Positions 46,446 to 58,390 are shown, counted from the first letter of the stretch. The stretch: 64,000 nucleotides of DNA from Bactrocera neohumeralis (GCF_024586455.1 NC_065920.1:77244215-77308214), one strand, 5' to 3'. A program made the numbers and translations. The notes: generated from the letters alone by a model not told the origin.

Positions 46446-47994
46446 GTGAGTAATACGAAGGCTATTTAGTATAAGTTGTAAGGAAAGAGTTTGCAGAAAA
46501 TATTCTATATTAAGGAATCGTTTTCCACAAGTTTCAAAATATTTTCTTGTGTACTTTCAATGTCTCACATATTAGTGATCGATTATAGTTTATCTCTTCT
46601 CCTTCTTAACTAAATTCTGTTCTCACATTAAATGTTCGTTACAGCATTGGCTGACCTTTTTCACCACTTGACCTTCGCAGCTTTTATTCTACAGTTGATG
46701 AGTTTTCTTGATAAGAATGAAATAACATAGATTATGCTGTAATCAATACTTTAATGATTACTGTATGCGAAATCGATCCATTCATCAGCTAATAGTCGTA
46801 AATATAATAAAAATCGTGCGCCATTGTTGAGCGCGTCGCCTTGGTCAAACGTTTGAGCTTTGGACGTTTTGATCGCTCCGATCGTTTTGATGATCTCTCA
46901 ATTCTTCTTCGCTGAACCAACGTGTAAAAGTTGCAATGGAAAAATTACACACTTGATTAAATTTGATTGAATTGCTGATCAGCTGGTTGAGTCTTACATC
47001 TTGCTTGGCCGGCTGCATATAGCACCCGACGCGAGTGCATTCTAAGCATCACCATCATCATTGTCAGCGTCATGATGAGCGCTTCAAAGGCGACACTGCC
47101 ATTTGTAGTGGCCTTTTGACGGCCGATCGTTGTGCATCGTCACAAAGTTATCACGATCCGCTCAGCTCATTTGCGCAACGATTATCTCTAATTTGTTAAA
47201 ATGTACATTACCGTGTTCGCTGTGTGGACATGATAGCGGTGATAAGCGACTGACCGTTGGTGTAGTTGGTCACGCCGCGGCCGCGACCACGGCGGCTGTT
47301 GGCCACTCGTTGCGCTACAAAAATGTGTGCGCTGCCGTTGCGTTTACAAATCATTTAAATTCGTTTTATGATGTGCACACTTTTAACTTTTTTCCGCTGA
47401 TTCTCCTTTTTCAGTTTTATTTGGTGGCACTTTGGCCAATTGGCACTTAGCCGGCTTGCCGCTCATTTGTAGTGATGATGCTGATCTCGTGCCTCAGTCG
47501 GCAGATGGCAGCCATTCAAGCATTTAACAAGTCGCCCGTTCATTTTTAGTTGGACGCTGCGGAGTTGGCATAAAGAAAAGATATTACGAATATTTTTTTA
47601 AGAGTTTTGAACCTTTGATCTCATTGTCGCGTGCGAACGTGTCTATCGTGGTGTGAAGTTGAGAGTTTTGTGAGAGATTCAAGTACAAATAGGTGCAGAT
47701 TTCCTTAATAATTTATATATTTACATCTGTATGTATGTATTAATGATCGTCAAAGCATGCTGCCAAAGAATCAGAATTGAGACTCCAAATGTTTAGTAAG
47801 AGATTTAGATGACCATTTCACCAGTATATAAGATATAATTATGTTCACACCTATATAGCTTGGACGTTATATAAGTACATGTGGAGCTTATTGCTGGCGG
47901 CTTTTCGAGTAGTCTCTTTATGTTGAAAATTTCTGAATAATCTGACATTTGGCATCCCTAAAATATAGAGACCTTGTTAATCTTCAATTTACAA
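46446..47994. other. Putative intron of the ADAMTS-like gene
   Basis: No exon continuing the cysteine-rich domain was found. The stretch 47020-47500 is GC-richer than its surroundings (for example GTCACGCCGCGGCCGCGACC) and carries one open frame at 47130-47450 without a known domain; it may be an enhancer or an alternative first exon. Confidence 0.3.
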
Positions 47995-48110
47995 TTTTAT
48001 TAACAGAGTATAATATGTTTGCCACCGAGTTTGTAACATCCAGCAAAAATGTCGGAGGCCCTATAAAGTAAATATTACTGTGGTCTAAAAATAAGGTAGA
48101 ACTATCATTT
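47995..48110. repeat. Dispersed repeat fragment
   Basis: AATATGTTTGCCACCGAGTT..GTAACATCCAGCAAAAATGTCGGA..CCCTATAAAGTA resembles 44360-44405 and 56365-56435. Confidence 0.5.
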
Positions 48111-48274
48111 AAAATTCCCGGGCTTTAGAAAGACAGGTACATTTTTTTCTATGTTGGTTGGACTATTTCTAACAATTTACAAGCGCCTGCTTGTCAAAAG
48201 GTTTATTTATCTCCGAATTAGTCTTGAATTTATCGAATCTTTACAATAATTGATTTTGTTAAGCCAAGAACGCT

Positions 48275-48570
48275 TGCTGCAAATTTTGTTTGCGGATGGG
48301 AATGTTGCGGCTGGGATTTGGTGATCAAACTATGCCATAAGAAAAAGTTTATAGGTGGTACAATGAATTCAAAGTGGGCTGAGAAATCGTTAAAGTCGAT
48401 AATATTTATTTTGTCGCCTTCAAAGTAATCCCCACCAGATGTAATATAATTATGCTAACGATTTTTCCAGTCCTCGAAACACTTTTCATAAGCACTTTTT
48501 GGGATGGCTTCTTCAGCGAATTTTGTTTTATCTCTTCGATAGACTGAAAACGTGTTCCATGGAACGTTAA
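48275..48570. mobile_element. Head-to-head chimera of two mariner pieces
   Basis: Plus-strand 48280-48395 reads LRLGFGDQTMP.KKVYRWYNEFKVG, a mariner helix-turn-helix. Minus-strand 48560-48400 reads KSAYEKCFED-like (KKCL..VFRGLEK) and WWGLL-type remnants of a mariner C-terminus (CFEDWKKRW..SGGDYFEGD). The two pieces point at each other at about 48398. Confidence 0.5.
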
Positions 48571-48572
48571 TT

Positions 48573-49398
48573 TCAGTTTGGGGAACGAGAAAAAATCTCA
48601 CATTGCGTTTTTGCCTTTACATCGGTGACATTCAATGTCCAATTTCTTGAAATATTCGGATCTCCAAACTTTTCTCGGAATAATTCGGTTATTGCAAGTC
48701 CTGAGTGGCACGTAGCCCCGTCTTGTTGGAACAGGATGTTGTCAAGGCCAACTTCTTCCAATTGCGATCATAAAAAGTTGGTTATTATCGATCTATACCG
48801 CTCTCCACTAAGAGTACGTGGTTCCCAGCTCCATTTCGAAAGAAGTTCGTACCGATGATTCCACCATATCAAAAACCACACCAAACTGTCAATTTAGGTT
48901 AATGTATTTAATAGTTGTTGGCGCTACGAGTTTTTGAGAGTTAGGTTCTGCGGACGATTTACGGTCCTTTGCGCATTGGCAACGGCGAATACTGTATTAG
49001 ATGGGACGATGAGCTGTACGAGATATAAGACGACATTGACATATTTCAGCGAATTAAGAGACGACGTTATGTGTCTACGCCAAAAAAGAAGAACAATAAT
49101 AGTTGTTCATGAATAATTTGTGGATTTTCTTTGCACCAGAATCGAAAGTTTTGTTTATTTACCGCACCATTCAGATGCAGATGAGCATCATCAGAACAGA
49201 TAATTTTCTTTTGAACAAAATTGATTTGATTTTGAAAAAAATCGTTATCGTATCAAGTGGTTCCAAGGCAAAATCATCAAATTCACGACGTTTACGGTGG
49301 TCCGACGGCTTCAGTTCTTCAGTGAGAACTACTTTATGCGGATGCAAGCCCAAATCCTCTCTCAAAATCTGCCAGTTTGCTGTTTGAGACAGACGCAA
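48573..49398 (-). mobile_element. Decayed mariner-like transposase
   Basis: Minus-strand pieces read, from 49398, RLSQTANWQILREDLGLHPH, KVVLTEELKPSDHRKRREF and FALEPLD. Then, after an interruption at 48935-49095, come LDNILFQQDGATCHSGLAIT and ELFREKFGDPNISRNW (second catalytic Asp region). It belongs to the same broad family as 22161-23334. Confidence 0.75.
48935..49095 (+). mobile_element. Non-LTR retrotransposon 3' part, copy 6
   Basis: TTTACGGTCCTTTGCGCATTG, GATGAGCTGTACGAGATATA and AGCGAATTAAGAGAC match the coding end of copy 5, then it jumps to the terminal GTGTCTACGCCAAAAA, so part is deleted. It lies inside the mariner relic at 48573-49398. Confidence 0.7.
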
Positions 49399-49619
49399 TT
49401 CTTAAGATCAACACTTGCCTGAAAGGCAACAATATTTTCAGTACTCCGAGCGGTTCTTTTCTTATTGGCACTTGAGCATTATTATTTTGATAATAAAACT
49501 TAATAATTTAAGGTTGTCCTTGCGTAGTATATCTTTCCGTGATTAAATTGTAAACCGAAACGACACTTAGAAATCACATCACCTCTTTGGAAAACACGGT
49601 ATAAATGATTACCGTGACG

Positions 49620-49935
49620 AGCGGAGTCGATCGATGCGTCTATCTGTATATGCGCGAAAGAGTCTCAAAGTTTCTTCTCTCCATGAAGCTGTTCATTTGT
49701 CGTAATCGCCGACATCGGACCACTATAGGATAACCTGTCACACAAACTGACGGATCAAATTAAATTCTTCTTTGAAAAACATTTTTATTTGATAAGATAT
49801 CGTTATGAAATTTGGCATGGATTACTGCCTAATGTTGCTCTACAATCTCCGTAAAATTGTTTAGATCAGGCATTAAATGACTGATCAAAATCAAGTTCTT
49901 GTATGGAAACTTTTTTATTTGTGAATGGTATTATA
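49620..49935 (+). repeat. Dispersed repeat copy
   Basis: CATGAAGCTGTTCATTTGTC, CCGACATCGGACCACTATAG, AAACTGACGGATCAAA and TCAAGTTCTTGTATGGAAAC are blocks shared with 56520-56765 and, in antisense, 40430-40620. No coding potential. Confidence 0.65.
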
Positions 49936-50194
49936 ATATCAGTGCAACCGAACATAACTTTTTTTGTTTTTATCGCAACACGATATAAAAATTTCGATAG
50001 TTTCGTTACATATTTTTGCAACCGTGAAAAACCGAACCTGTACTTGCGCTCAAAGCTGGGAGTTATTGTTCATGCATACATACACACATGTCAATATATT
50101 TGCAATTAACTTACCACCTCTGACTTGCTTTAATTGTCACTAGACCTTAGGCCTGATTTAATAATACATACCACAGTGTTTGTTGCTATTGTTG

Positions 50195-50800
50195 TTATTA
50201 TTATTAATGAATACTTTCAGCGCATCTGTGCATTACAATCGGGGATGTAAACAATTTTCGACGGCTTTTCAATATCACTTACATTGTTGTCGTTGTTGTT
50301 GTTGCTTTTTCACATAAACACATACACTTGACCTCACCACCCTCTCCCACAAACGCGTCGATACTTCAAGTTCACTTGACGCTTTTTCTCATTGCTTTTT
50401 GCTATTGTATGTGTCTATGTCGCCTGTTGTTGTTGTTGTTGTTGTGGCTTTTCGATTTTTCACTCTTGTGTATTGGCCGCCAATAATTGTGTTGTTACTT
50501 GGCTATTGTGGCGTACACATGTAGTTGCGAGCGGTTAGTGCCTTTGCTGGTGGCATTGTTGTTGTTAGTTGTTTGCTACAATAGTTGGCAGCAATTGCTA
50601 TGGGATGCTGCATTGCTGCTCTGCAAGCGTGCGATTGCGGCTCTTCGTGAAGATTTTTGAGTTGTTTCGCTATTGTTATTGTTGTAATTGTTGCTTTTAT
50701 TGTTTTTATGTATTTCTGTTATGATTTGGTTAGCGTTGCTCGCGCATTATTATTGTTATTGTTTTGGCATTTATCCGTATGTATCGCATTTGGTATTTGG
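50195..50800. repeat. TTG/GTT trinucleotide-rich region
   Basis: Several runs of GTTGTTGTTGTT (50286-50305, 50427-50446) and single units spread over 600 bp, within what is probably intronic or upstream regulatory DNA. No gene is recognised. Confidence 0.6.
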
Positions 50801-51171
50801 TGTGTGTGATTTTTCGCTTTTAATTTTCTTTTTTGATGTAGTATATAGTTTTTTGTGTTGAAATATTCGAAATCATAAATTTTTCTCGTAGCCAAACTCA
50901 TTCGCCGATGTTTTGTCAACCGCTCAACAACGTGTCCGGTATTCTGTGCGACGGTACTTAGCGGTCAGTGGGTGAATTAATGAGTTATTAATTGAGTTTT
51001 GGCGGTGAAACGTTGCGAACAATTAAAAAACTTTGTGTGTGAAAAATAAATTGAAGAAATTAAAAATCTCATTAGTTAGTCGTTAATAAACGTACGAACT
51101 TTCGAAAAATTTTACACATTTTGTAAAAAAAAACATTTTTGTGATAAAAATTTGACAATTATAAAAATTTA

Positions 51172-51432
51172 TTTTTTGTCGAAAGAAAGTTTGAAGAATT
51201 TAAAAAGATTTTAAAAATTGTGAAAAAGAAAACATTTTTTTGTCGGAAGAATTTTTTAAGAATTTAAAAAGATTAAAAAAAAATGTTGAAAATAAACATT
51301 TTTTGTCGAAACGGAAGATTAAAGAATTTTTTTTTTATTTAAGATTTTAAAAATTGTGAAAAAAAAATTTTGTCAAAAGAAATTTTGAAAAATTTAGAAA
51401 GATTTTAAAAATTGTGAAAATAATTTTCAAAT
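51172..51432. repeat. Four-copy diverged tandem repeat, about 63-bp unit
   Basis: Each unit runs TTTTTTGTCGAAAGAA..GAATTTAAAAAGATTTTAAA and AATTGTGAAAA. Unit starts are near 51172, 51235, 51298 and 51366. The third unit is expanded by a T run. Confidence 0.75.
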
Positions 51433-52589
51433 ATGTTATATAAATTTCATTTTTATCTAATGAAAATCATTAAATTTTTATAAATACTTATTCAACTTTT
51501 GTATAGAATATATGTACATATTTTCTTCCATGCGAACCCCAAATCAAATCTATCATTCTCATATAAATGTATTAATCTCTTCACTGTGCACTGCTACATT
51601 TACATATCTCTACATACTTATGTATGTATGTTTTGTATAGAATTGTTGCTATAAACCTTGCGTGCACTTAAACGATCTATTCACCTGTTAAACCGAACGT
51701 GTTAACTGACACTAAATACATCTGTCAAATAGGAATTTATTTGATTTCCAACGTATCTACATATCCATACACATATACATACATATGTATGTATGTATGT
51801 ACAAAGTTGTATTTTGATATGCATTTAATTTTATTAGTTAGACACATCACGAGAGGAATTTTTTATTTTATGCTCTGTTCTTTCTGTGAAATGTTGTGCC
51901 CTGTCAAAGTACTTCATCGTGTTAATAAAGAGTTCGTTGTTGAATAAGAGAAATCAATTCTGCTATCTCCCACTGTACATGAAACCTCTAGCTTTTTTGT
52001 AGTTTCAGCTATAGAACTATAAAGTATAGACTCATGTTAACGTTGCATGAATTTTGTACCTTCAAATCTATTGTTTAAATTAACTATTATTTCCTGCGAT
52101 AAGTGTAAAGCAGGAGCCTAGTACGAACTATTTATTGTCTTTTGATGGCTAAACACATAGTAGAAATAGACTCACTCGAAGTCTGTGAACAAAACGGTTG
52201 GCCGACTGAAAGTTACACCGCTGCTAAGGTCATGACACGGGCCTACCGATTCATATGGTGTTTGGGTATGCTTTAAACTATTGATTTTTAGCATTAAGGA
52301 ATTACATGGATTTTCTCGGGTAAAAAGCAGCCTTTTTTCAACAATTTTTTTCTCACATAAAAAATGAAATATTTTATTAGAAACTTCTATTGTTATAAAC
52401 ATACACTATTATCAAAGAAATTCGGAAATTTTGGAAAATAATATTTTAAACTCGGCCATTGCGACCCCTTTCTAGTGACCCCTCGGGAAAAAGATGCGCC
52501 CGCTTTGGCAAGATAACTCCTTCCAGGATCATCTAAAGTGAAAAATTCGTTTTTTAGTTAAAACCTTAACTTAGAACTTGAACAAAGGT
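51433..52589. other. Non-coding, nothing recognised
   Basis: AT-rich DNA with CATATGTATGTATGTATGTA tracts near 51780. Probably intron of the ADAMTS-like gene or intergenic. Confidence 0.3.
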
Positions 52590-52712
52590 CTAGCTATCCT
52601 CGAGTGCACAAGTTCTCAAGGCTGTATATTCGAAACTATTACTCAGATCAACTTGAAAATTTAGGACAATATTTTAAAGGTAAAGTAGAATTTAATAAGA
52701 TAACAAAAAAAA
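52590..52712. repeat. Dispersed repeat, partner of 15676-15800
   Basis: Reverse complement of 15676-15800 with moderate divergence; shared cores are CTCGAGTG(T/C)ACAAGTTCT and TGAAAATTTAGGACAATAT. Confidence 0.7.
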
Positions 52713-52969
52713 TAGATTTTTTGAAACCCGTAAACCCATGTAACCTCTTGAATAGTTATTGAATTGCACAAAAACACCCGCCATGCTGGTAGTGGGAATA
52801 TAGACGTCTAGGATTTATTAGCAATTTAGTACTTTCTACCCAAAACCTCTTTGTATCGCTCCCTCCCTAGCCGTTGAAAGTTGTGTAGAATAGCTTATTG
52901 GTTGTTAGAAGCTAAACCTTATATCTATCTGCAACCTGTTATCCGTCTGATCAAAGGACTGTAACATAA

Positions 52970-53400
52970 GAACATGGTTCATGGGGCTTACAGATCGGGA
53001 AGACTGCAGGAAATGTCAAAAGCAAGGCACCAGTGAAACAATGCTGCTTCCCTTGTAGTATCCCGGGTAGTTCCGTGGGATAGTCTGCAGCTGAGAATAG
53101 GTTAGATTGAGTGGATTGAAGTTCCGCATTCCAGACTACTTAAAAAAAGCATCTCTTCTATATTTGGCTTGCATAGGTAAAACAACTTCAAGCCCTGGGG
53201 CCCAAAGGTATGCTAGTTAGAGGCTTCGTTAATGAAGCCAAAGAAGATGTTAAAATTCGTGTAAAGCGCTGACATCTTAAATGATGACTACTCCTCATGC
53301 ACTTCGTGGCGGTACTTCATCTGGTAACACTAAGGTCAATAACTGGTTAATGCCTAGCTTAGAGAAAGGGTATGAACCTACCGGACTAATCTAACCCAAA
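52970..53400 (+). mobile_element. Possible non-LTR retrotransposon C-terminal relic
   Basis: Plus-strand reading gives LTDREDCRKCQKQGTSETM and FPCSIPGSS, similar to the Cys-Cys-His-Cys tail (CRxC..E-T-x-E-H-x-L-C-x-CP) of I/LOA-type ORF2 proteins. The end has GGACTAATCTAACCCAAAC. Several stops. Weak call. Confidence 0.4.
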
Positions 53401-53449
53401 CTTTTATAAAATTATTTCTCAGAAAATGTTAGCTTACATATGTTGTCAT

Positions 53450-53945
53450 AGAAGGCTCTGGCGTTGGTAGAATTAAATATTTTTCAGTTTGTGCTGTTGT
53501 AGAGGGTTCTTAGAGTCCAACAGTTGATATCTTCGGGCTTGTGAAGTCTGATTTTGCATTTATATAAACTTTTTATTCACATAACCACAATAGAATTTGA
53601 TTTGTACTTGACATCAATTACGGTTCCAAACGAAGTTCTCATTCGAGAGCTAAATTAAAAATCGTTGGAGAACTAAAAATTTCTCGATTGTTGATTTAAG
53701 TATTTTCCGTTAGCTTGAGAAGACTCTGTTTCTCTGATGTTTCTAGAAGGAGAATCGAATATTTTGAAGTTTGAACAGAGTATTCTTAGTTAGATAAGTC
53801 TTCCAACAGTTGACTTCTTCGAGCTTGTAAAGCCTCATTTTGAATTTAGATAGACTTTTTATTCAAAGATTGAGAGCTATTTTTTTTAAATTTTCTCGAT
53901 TGTAGGTTCATGTATCTTCTGTTCCGTTTTCTGTTCTTACTACAG
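53450..53945. repeat. Two-copy tandem repeat, about 290-bp unit
   Basis: CCAACAGTTGATATCTTCGG..CTTGTGAAG..ATTTATATAAACTTTTTATTCA at 53517 recurs as CCAACAGTTGACTTCTTCGA..CTTGTAAAG..ATTTAGATAGACTTTTTATTCA at 53809. ATTTCTCGATTGTTGATTTA (53687) pairs with ATTTTCTCGATTGTAGGTTC (53888). No ORF. Confidence 0.75.
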
Positions 53946-55790
53946 TTTTCTCTAAATTTAGATATTAGAGAAAGGGAGTCCATTATCTAACCTTTCGCTG
54001 ATCGTTGTGTTTGCTGGGTTGTGTTTGTGGTGAGGAAACCTTTTAGCACCAAATAAAACACTTAAAAAAAATTGATGGCTTGAATGGATAATGAGCATAA
54101 GCCGTGTTTAGTGTGAGCTTGGCTGCAGTTGCACTAGCGAAATTTTCTTCAACAAACAATTGATATTTCAAAGCAAATAAAAGGTAACTAATTCGTCTCG
54201 CACAATGGAAAGGAGATCAAATCGAAGTAAAAACGCACAAAAAATTTTTTTTTTCACAGAAATTTTATTTTTCACCTTCCACTTGGTCATCGTCATTACC
54301 TTTCGCTTTGTTACAGTACACACACATGCACATATACCTATGTATGTTTGTTTGTGTGTGAGTCGGTGTAAGTGAAACTGTGTGAATTTTCGTAAAGCGG
54401 AAAGTTTTATTTGGTTTTTATCTGTTGCTAAATTAACTATTGACGTAACATCAATATGTTTGCTGAACGCAAATAACAAATAGACAGAAAACATAAGACA
54501 AATGGCTAAACACTTTGACCCACGGCACTGCTTCAGACTAGTTCATATGTATAACATAAGTATGTAAGTACATATGTATGTAGGCACATACTCGCCGATG
54601 TACAAATAAACATTCATCATCTTATATACACTAGTGCTCAGCCACATGCTTTTCGGCTAACAGTAACAGTTTATCTGAAATATTTATTTTCATTTACCGT
54701 TACATTGCCATTTTTCTTCAAGCCTAGTGTTCAGATAATAATGAAAAGCTGCCATTCGATGCTTTTTTGCTTTTTGCTGATTGAAGTGAGTGCGGTCCTA
54801 ATGTCCAATGTAGCGGTAGTTATCAGCAAATCTGTCTGAGAAACTTTAATGAGCAGCCAGAAATGTGCGTAATGAAAATACAATAACAAATACAACAAAA
54901 TTTTAAATCACCACGATTTAACTAACATGGAAAAGTAATTAGCCAAATTCTTTTTACATTTTGATTTTTTTATAATTTTTTTATTTGTTGTAAATGATTA
55001 TCCCGGAACATGCAGAAAAACTTTGTTTCTTCATTTTGTCGGAAGGTGGCGGATTAAATATTTATTTAATGAAACAGATTAAATAAATTTGATATTTAAT
55101 TTGGCGTGTATGGCAAAATGCTTGCAATTCGTTTTCCTATAAATTATTGCTAACCTGAAAAGCATCCGGGAAATGTGCCAATAATTGTCTAATAAATTTA
55201 TTTTTCTTGCTTAAAAATACTTAAAACATCTATGTATTGTTTGTGTGGAGAGCGTTCATGATATGTTTCACGCTTGTTGAAAATATTCAAAGCATTTCAT
55301 AAAACTTAAGGGGATGTTCTAGTCGAGATATCGGAGTTTCGAGTCATTTTATGGCAATTGATAAAAAACATGTGATATTTTTAATAAATTTTTTTTTATT
55401 ACATATTTGTTCCTTTATATATGAGTACAGAAAGTTAATAAAAATTTATTTTAATCATTGGTTTCTGTGTCGTTGAAGTGGCGGCGGCAAAAGTCCGTGT
55501 CCTCATCGCCATGATTTCTTTGTGATCATATGAAAAATAAAACAATGATGGAGCTGTAAAACTGGAAAAAGTTTTAAACTGAAGTTTTGACGAGAATCTA
55601 AACAAGCTGTACATCCAAACCGTATTGGAATTTTCATTAGTAAAAAGTATTGTTAATTTAAAATAGTAATATTAAAATGTATAAAAGCGAATTTAGCTGT
55701 AGATATGTATATTCAGCTGAATAATTCGAAACATGACTTTGTCTAATTGATTAAAGGAGTTTCAAACCAATGGCGCTTCTATAAATATTG
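53946..55790. other. Non-coding, nothing recognised
   Basis: AT-rich DNA. A frame at 54168-54494 (-) shows no recognisable domain and overlaps simple CACACACATGCACATATACC tracts. No gene is recognised. Confidence 0.3.
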
Positions 55791-56165
55791 GGTAGTCGAA
55801 AAAGTCTTTTCGTATTTCTAATAAAACTTGAACTTATTTTTTTATATTTATAATAATAAATAAATAAACAAATATGTACCATTTTAGTCGACCACTTTTT
55901 GGACATTTCCAGAACGGAAGCGAGCGAAACTTTGTTGTGCTACACGAACTGAAACAGCATCGTCTCCGTAAACTGCACATATTTCATTGGTGGCTTGCGT
56001 GGCACTCTTCCCTTTTTTATACAAAAATTTCAAAATATAGCGAATTTCTTCATTATTTTCACGCATTTTTGAACAGCAGTAACTCTTTTTCAACTTCCAC
56101 TTTAATTTTTTGGTTAAATGAATCTTAAAAGCTCACCTTTCCAACACTATATGTTATTGTTATTG
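55791..56165 (-). mobile_element. Mariner family 1, deletion derivative
   Basis: The left edge GGTAGTCGAAAAAGTCTTTT is intact. The minus strand encodes NNEEIRYILKFLYKKGKSAT, NEICAVYGDDAVSVRVAQQ and RFRSGN fused directly to VQKVVD, the protein C-terminus. The right inverted repeat is lost near 56165. Confidence 0.85.
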
Positions 56166-56359
56166 CACTTGTAGCGAGTATCCACTGTCTTGAGCTTATT
56201 GGTCGCAGATTGTGCTTGCTGAGATAGTTTTAAAAATACTGAAAATCATATAGTCTCACACTAATGACTTTTAAAAAACTATTCACTAAAAATTTCAACA
56301 AAAGCTATTCCTTATTAGTTGGTATTTTTAATGGTGTACTTCATTCAAAATCCGTATTT

Positions 56360-56820
56360 ATACCCTAACAGGGTATATTAGGTTTCCCCGAGATTTCTAA
56401 CACCCAGTATGAAATGTCGGACACCCTGCAAAATATTTATAAATGATAAATAATATAAGCTAAGTCTATTTAGCCATGACGAACTAGTCCCTCAGTTTTT
56501 GAATTATCGCTCTAAAATTTTTAAAACATTCTTTTCTTCCCAAAAAGCTGCTCATTTGTCGGAATCGCCGGTATCCGACCACTATACAAACTAGTTGATC
56601 AAAATCAAGTTTTTTTATGGAAAACATTGTTACTATTATTATTATTGTCGAAGGCAATGATATAATCTCCGAACGAATTGTTCAAATCGGAACACTTAAG
56701 CATATAGCTGCCAATAGAGCATATAGCTGTCATTCAAACTTACGGATCAATATCGAGATAAAGATCCTTTTAAATCATTTTAAGCTGACAGAAATGCTAC
56801 TATGAAGGGTATTATAGCTT
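56360..56820 (+). repeat. Dispersed repeat copy
   Basis: Starts ACAGGGTATATTAGGTTTCC, with AATGTCGGACACCCTGCAAA, GACGAACTAGTCCCTCAGTT, AAGCTGCTCATTTGTCGGAA and ATCCGACCACTATA. It is the longest copy of the repeat at 44340, 47995, 49620 and 40236 (antisense), which shows that those fragments belong to one element. Confidence 0.65.
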
Positions 56821-58390
56821 AGGTGCAGTCAATGTTAACGTTTTTTTCTTTTAATGTAAAATGAACATTATTTGTTAAATATTTATTTTTTCGAATGCTT
56901 GTTTGCTTTATTTATATACCTTTTACTATTTTTTGTACCACTCTTTCTAAGAAATTCCAGGACTTTTTACTTTGTAAAACAATTATTGTATTCTATTTAT
57001 AAAAATTGCCCGCAAAATGCGTTGACATCAACAAATCCCATACTTAAACGTTTTTTAATCCCCCAAAGCAAAACACTTAAACACTCAAATACTAAAAGAA
57101 CCTTGAAAGTGAAACATTTTTCACATGTTGAATAAGATAAATGAAAATATAATCTTTATATTAATTCATAAATTTGTATAAAAATTCCTCCACAACGCAC
57201 AGAAGCCAAATGTCATTGTCGAAATGCCTGCGCTGCAGTGGTCGCCGCTGGTCGGCTCACCAACCGTTGCGAAGAGTGAATTCGGGCGAACTTGCCGTCT
57301 CTGCTGTGCATAAAACGGTCAACTTAAATTAAGTCATGTGTTTGTGCGTGGCACATTAGTCCATTTGCTGTTATTATTTTCAAATATTTTTGCTTTTGAA
57401 GCAGCCAGCCAAGTGTTTGGTGAATGGCATTTTAGTGGGTAAATAAATTTCTGAAAGAATTTTGACATTTTTGGCACTTTGGTGAAATGAAAAATTAGAC
57501 AATTTGCCTAAAAAATTATATTAAAATTACAATTTTATAATTTTTTGTGTGCGATTTGTGACTAAACTATAAAAATAAGGCATAAATACAAAACAAATTA
57601 TTTACTTTTTTTTTTTAATTTTTTTTGTGGTTAGGTATTTTTGATTCATTCAATAATCGGCGAGCTTGTACATTTTCTCATTTTATTATACATATTAACA
57701 TTTCTTAATAAATTTATATTTTTCATGTTACAAATATGTGTGTTCGCTAATTATGTTGACGGAAAACCTTTGTAGCGGCATTTTATGGGCGGCCCACTGA
57801 ACTTTATAACCGTTGCCGGCTAAAAGCCCACAGTTTTTTTTTAACATATAATTTTTATTCTGCATCCATATGGTACAGCAAACAAATTTGTACAAACACA
57901 AGTGCGTAGATGTATGTATGTATGTATGTATGTGCAAGCAATGTGGGAAAATCTTCTGTGTCATAAAATTGTAAAATTTGTGTTTTGTTTTGAAGCATTT
58001 TGAAATCTTATTAGCTTAGAATGTCAGGACAAATTTTATTTTTGAAATTTACGATTTGTTTATGTTTTGATGAAATAGAACATTTGTCATATGAAAATAT
58101 GGCATGAACTAAAATAATAGTTTGTAGGTGGTCTTGTTCTTGAAAAATATGGAATAAATTATATTTTTTTTTGTTTTCAAACGATATTTTTGCTTTGGGG
58201 TTCACAATTTTTTTTTCTTTTTTAATGTTTATATTTTACCTAGAAACAGAAATGGTTTTAACACAGCTTTAAAACTAAAATTACTTATACGTCACGGCGA
58301 CGCTTTGTGCGATAAAATATTATCGGAATATTGGGTTTTTGTCCAAACCAACGGTACTAGAACCGAAGATATTCGGGTCGGAACATTATA
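56821..58390. other. Non-coding, nothing recognised
   Basis: Contains (GTAT)n at 57910-57933. GCGCTGCAGTGGTCGCCGCT near 57230 is a short GC-rich patch. No gene is recognised. Confidence 0.3.

Noticed and set aside
50965..51000. Possible Inr+DPE promoter at GGTCAGTGGG
   Set aside because: TCAGTG does not fit TCAKTY, and the DPE-like AGTTTT is one base off and fails the consensus.
54168..54494. 108-codon minus-strand ORF as a gene
   Set aside because: It overlaps simple CA/TATG tracts and has no recognisable domain.
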